This document shows, one piece after another, positions 6,628 to 7,525 of a DNA stretch of 7,525 nt (the stretch's first letter is position 1; every line of letters starts with the position of its first letter). Position numbers and translations under genes: made by a program. The stretch is taken from positions 1 to 7,525 of the forward strand of contig DJVH01000080.1 of assembly GCA_002440825.1 (NCBI GenBank), read 5' to 3'. This DNA comes from Bacteriovoracaceae bacterium UBA6261. Lineage in GTDB: Bacteria; Bdellovibrionota; Bacteriovoracia; Bacteriovoracales; Bacteriovoracaceae. The notes below the pieces were generated by a model. It was not told the origin of the DNA. It made no database searches and worked only from the letters and a program-made list of their open reading frames with translations.

Positions 6628-7525
6628 TTTTTCGAAAAATTCTGCTCAATTCAGGTGAAGCTATCGTTGAAAATAAACTCCGTTCTGCTCTGACGATGCT
6701 GGGAATGATTATCGGAGTAATGGCCGTCATCCTTCTTGTTTCGGTCGGAACTGGCGCCAAAAGATACATTACTTCTGAATTTGAAAGTCTTGGCACCAAT
6801 GTCATCATTGTTCAGCCCGGAAAAACTGATAAAAAAAATTCCATGGGCCCTCCGGTGACTTCGAGCAAGGGCAAACTCACCATGTCCGACGTCGAGGCTT
6901 TACAAAAAAATTCACAATCGCTGTCAGCTGTCTCGGGTGTCATGTTCGGTGCCGGTGTTGTCAAAAATGATCAGGCCACAAACAACATCAACATTCTCGG
7001 TGCCAACGATCAGTTCAACCGCATTTTCAACATGACTATCAGTGAAGGCAGTTATTTCAGCAAAGAAGATGAGGATGCCGGCAGACGCGTTGTTGTTTTA
7101 GGCCATACAGTAAAAGAAAATCTTTTCGGTTCCAACAATGCTCTCGGACAACTTGTGAAAGTCAATGAAAGCGAACACAGAGTCATCGGGATCATTAAAC
7201 CGACCGGTGATAAACTTGGTTTTAACGTAGATGATATGGTTTTTATCCCCACGAGATCGGCCTTGCGTTTGTTCAACACAGACAGATTGTTTGGAATCAG
7301 AGCTGCGGCCAAATCCAGAAATGGTCTCGACGATGCCGTTGCGGAACTGACCGAAATTCTCAAAGAGCGACATAATAACGAAGAAGATTTTACGATTGTC
7401 ACTCAAGTCACGATGATGGAAAGCATGAACACCATTCTCAATATGCTCACCTACGCTCTTGCAGCGATTGCCTTTATTTCCATGCTGGTGGGAGGAATCG
7501 GAATCATGAACATCATGCTGGTTTC
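6624..7525 (+). CDS. MacB-type ABC transporter permease (FtsX fold), 3' part outside the window
   Basis: The frame is open from ATG 6624 to the window end, giving 300 residues without a stop. The layout is that of MacB. A short cytoplasmic N-terminus is followed by TM1 (about 23-43) with the typical LRSALTMLGMIIGVMAVILL context. A large periplasmic domain (about 46-270, MacB_PCD type) includes VVVLGHTVKENLFG (156-169) and VFIPTRSALRLF (206-217). TM2 begins near 276 and contains LVGGIGIMNIMLVS (288-301), a hallmark of the FtsX-fold permease core. Two further membrane segments would be expected beyond the edge, for a total near 400 residues. With the separate ATPase it would form the inner-membrane part of a MacAB-TolC-like pump. 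Family substrates include macrolides, peptides, siderophores and lipopeptides; the substrate here is unknown. Translation is coupled to the ATPase by ATGA. Confidence 0.95.
   Translation, partial: MIFRKILLNSGEAIVENKLRSALTMLGMIIGVMAVILLVSVGTGAKRYITSEFESLGTNVIIVQPGKTDKKNSMGPPVTSSKGKLTMSDVEALQKNSQSLSAVSGVMFGAGVVKNDQATNNINILGANDQFNRIFNMTISEGSYFSKEDEDAGRRVVVLGHTVKENLFGSNNALGQLVKVNESEHRVIGIIKPTGDKLGFNVDDMVFIPTRSALRLFNTDRLFGIRAAAKSRNGLDDAVAELTEILKERHNNEEDFTIVTQVTMMESMNTILNMLTYALAAIAFISMLVGGIGIMNIMLV

Overview
The window is an ordinary, gene-dense stretch of chromosome from a Gram-negative bacterium. The Gram-negative assignment rests on a TolC-type outer-membrane efflux protein with an export signal and a lipoprotein adaptor that would sit in the periplasm. 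By eye the base composition is moderately AT-rich. The HAD-type cytosolic 5'-nucleotidase, the HDAC-like deacylase and the lysine/serine/phenylalanine-rich proteins would fit a Bdellovibrionota (Bacteriovorax-like) genome. That placement is a low-confidence inference from general knowledge, not a search result.

Layout. (1) Positions 1-48, minus strand: the 5' two-thirds of a tRNA-Ala(GGC), cut by the window edge. (2) Positions 49-224: a 176-bp spacer with a perfect TATAAT box for the next gene. (3) Positions 225-1586, plus strand: a HAD-family purine 5'-nucleotidase, which overlaps its convergent neighbour by 18 bp. (4) Positions 3481 down to 1569, minus strand: a two-gene unit in which an aldo/keto reductase is followed by an HDAC-superfamily deacylase, joined by an ATGA stop/start overlap. 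(5) Positions 3482-3575: a 94-bp divergent intergenic region with a small inverted repeat around a possible -10 box. (6) Positions 3576-7525, plus strand: a four-gene efflux operon coding for a TolC-like outer-membrane factor, a lipoprotein MacA-type adaptor, a MacB-type ATPase and a MacB-type permease that runs off the window. All three junctions in this operon overlap.

The four efflux genes make up every part of an ATP-driven MacAB-TolC-type tripartite pump. The ATPase and the permease are separate proteins here, whereas E. coli MacB is a single fused chain. The permease frame has no stop inside the window, but it reads cleanly from 6624 to the end and carries unmistakable MacB motifs. The reductase and deacylase are translationally coupled and probably share a pathway, but their substrates cannot be read from the sequence.

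I found no CRISPR array, insertion sequence, phage gene, toxin-antitoxin pair or defence system, and no convincing terminator. I do not see evidence for a wholly new biological system. The points most worth a second look are the HDAC/reductase coupling with a class-IV-like active site, the compact lipoprotein adaptor, and the divergent regulatory region.
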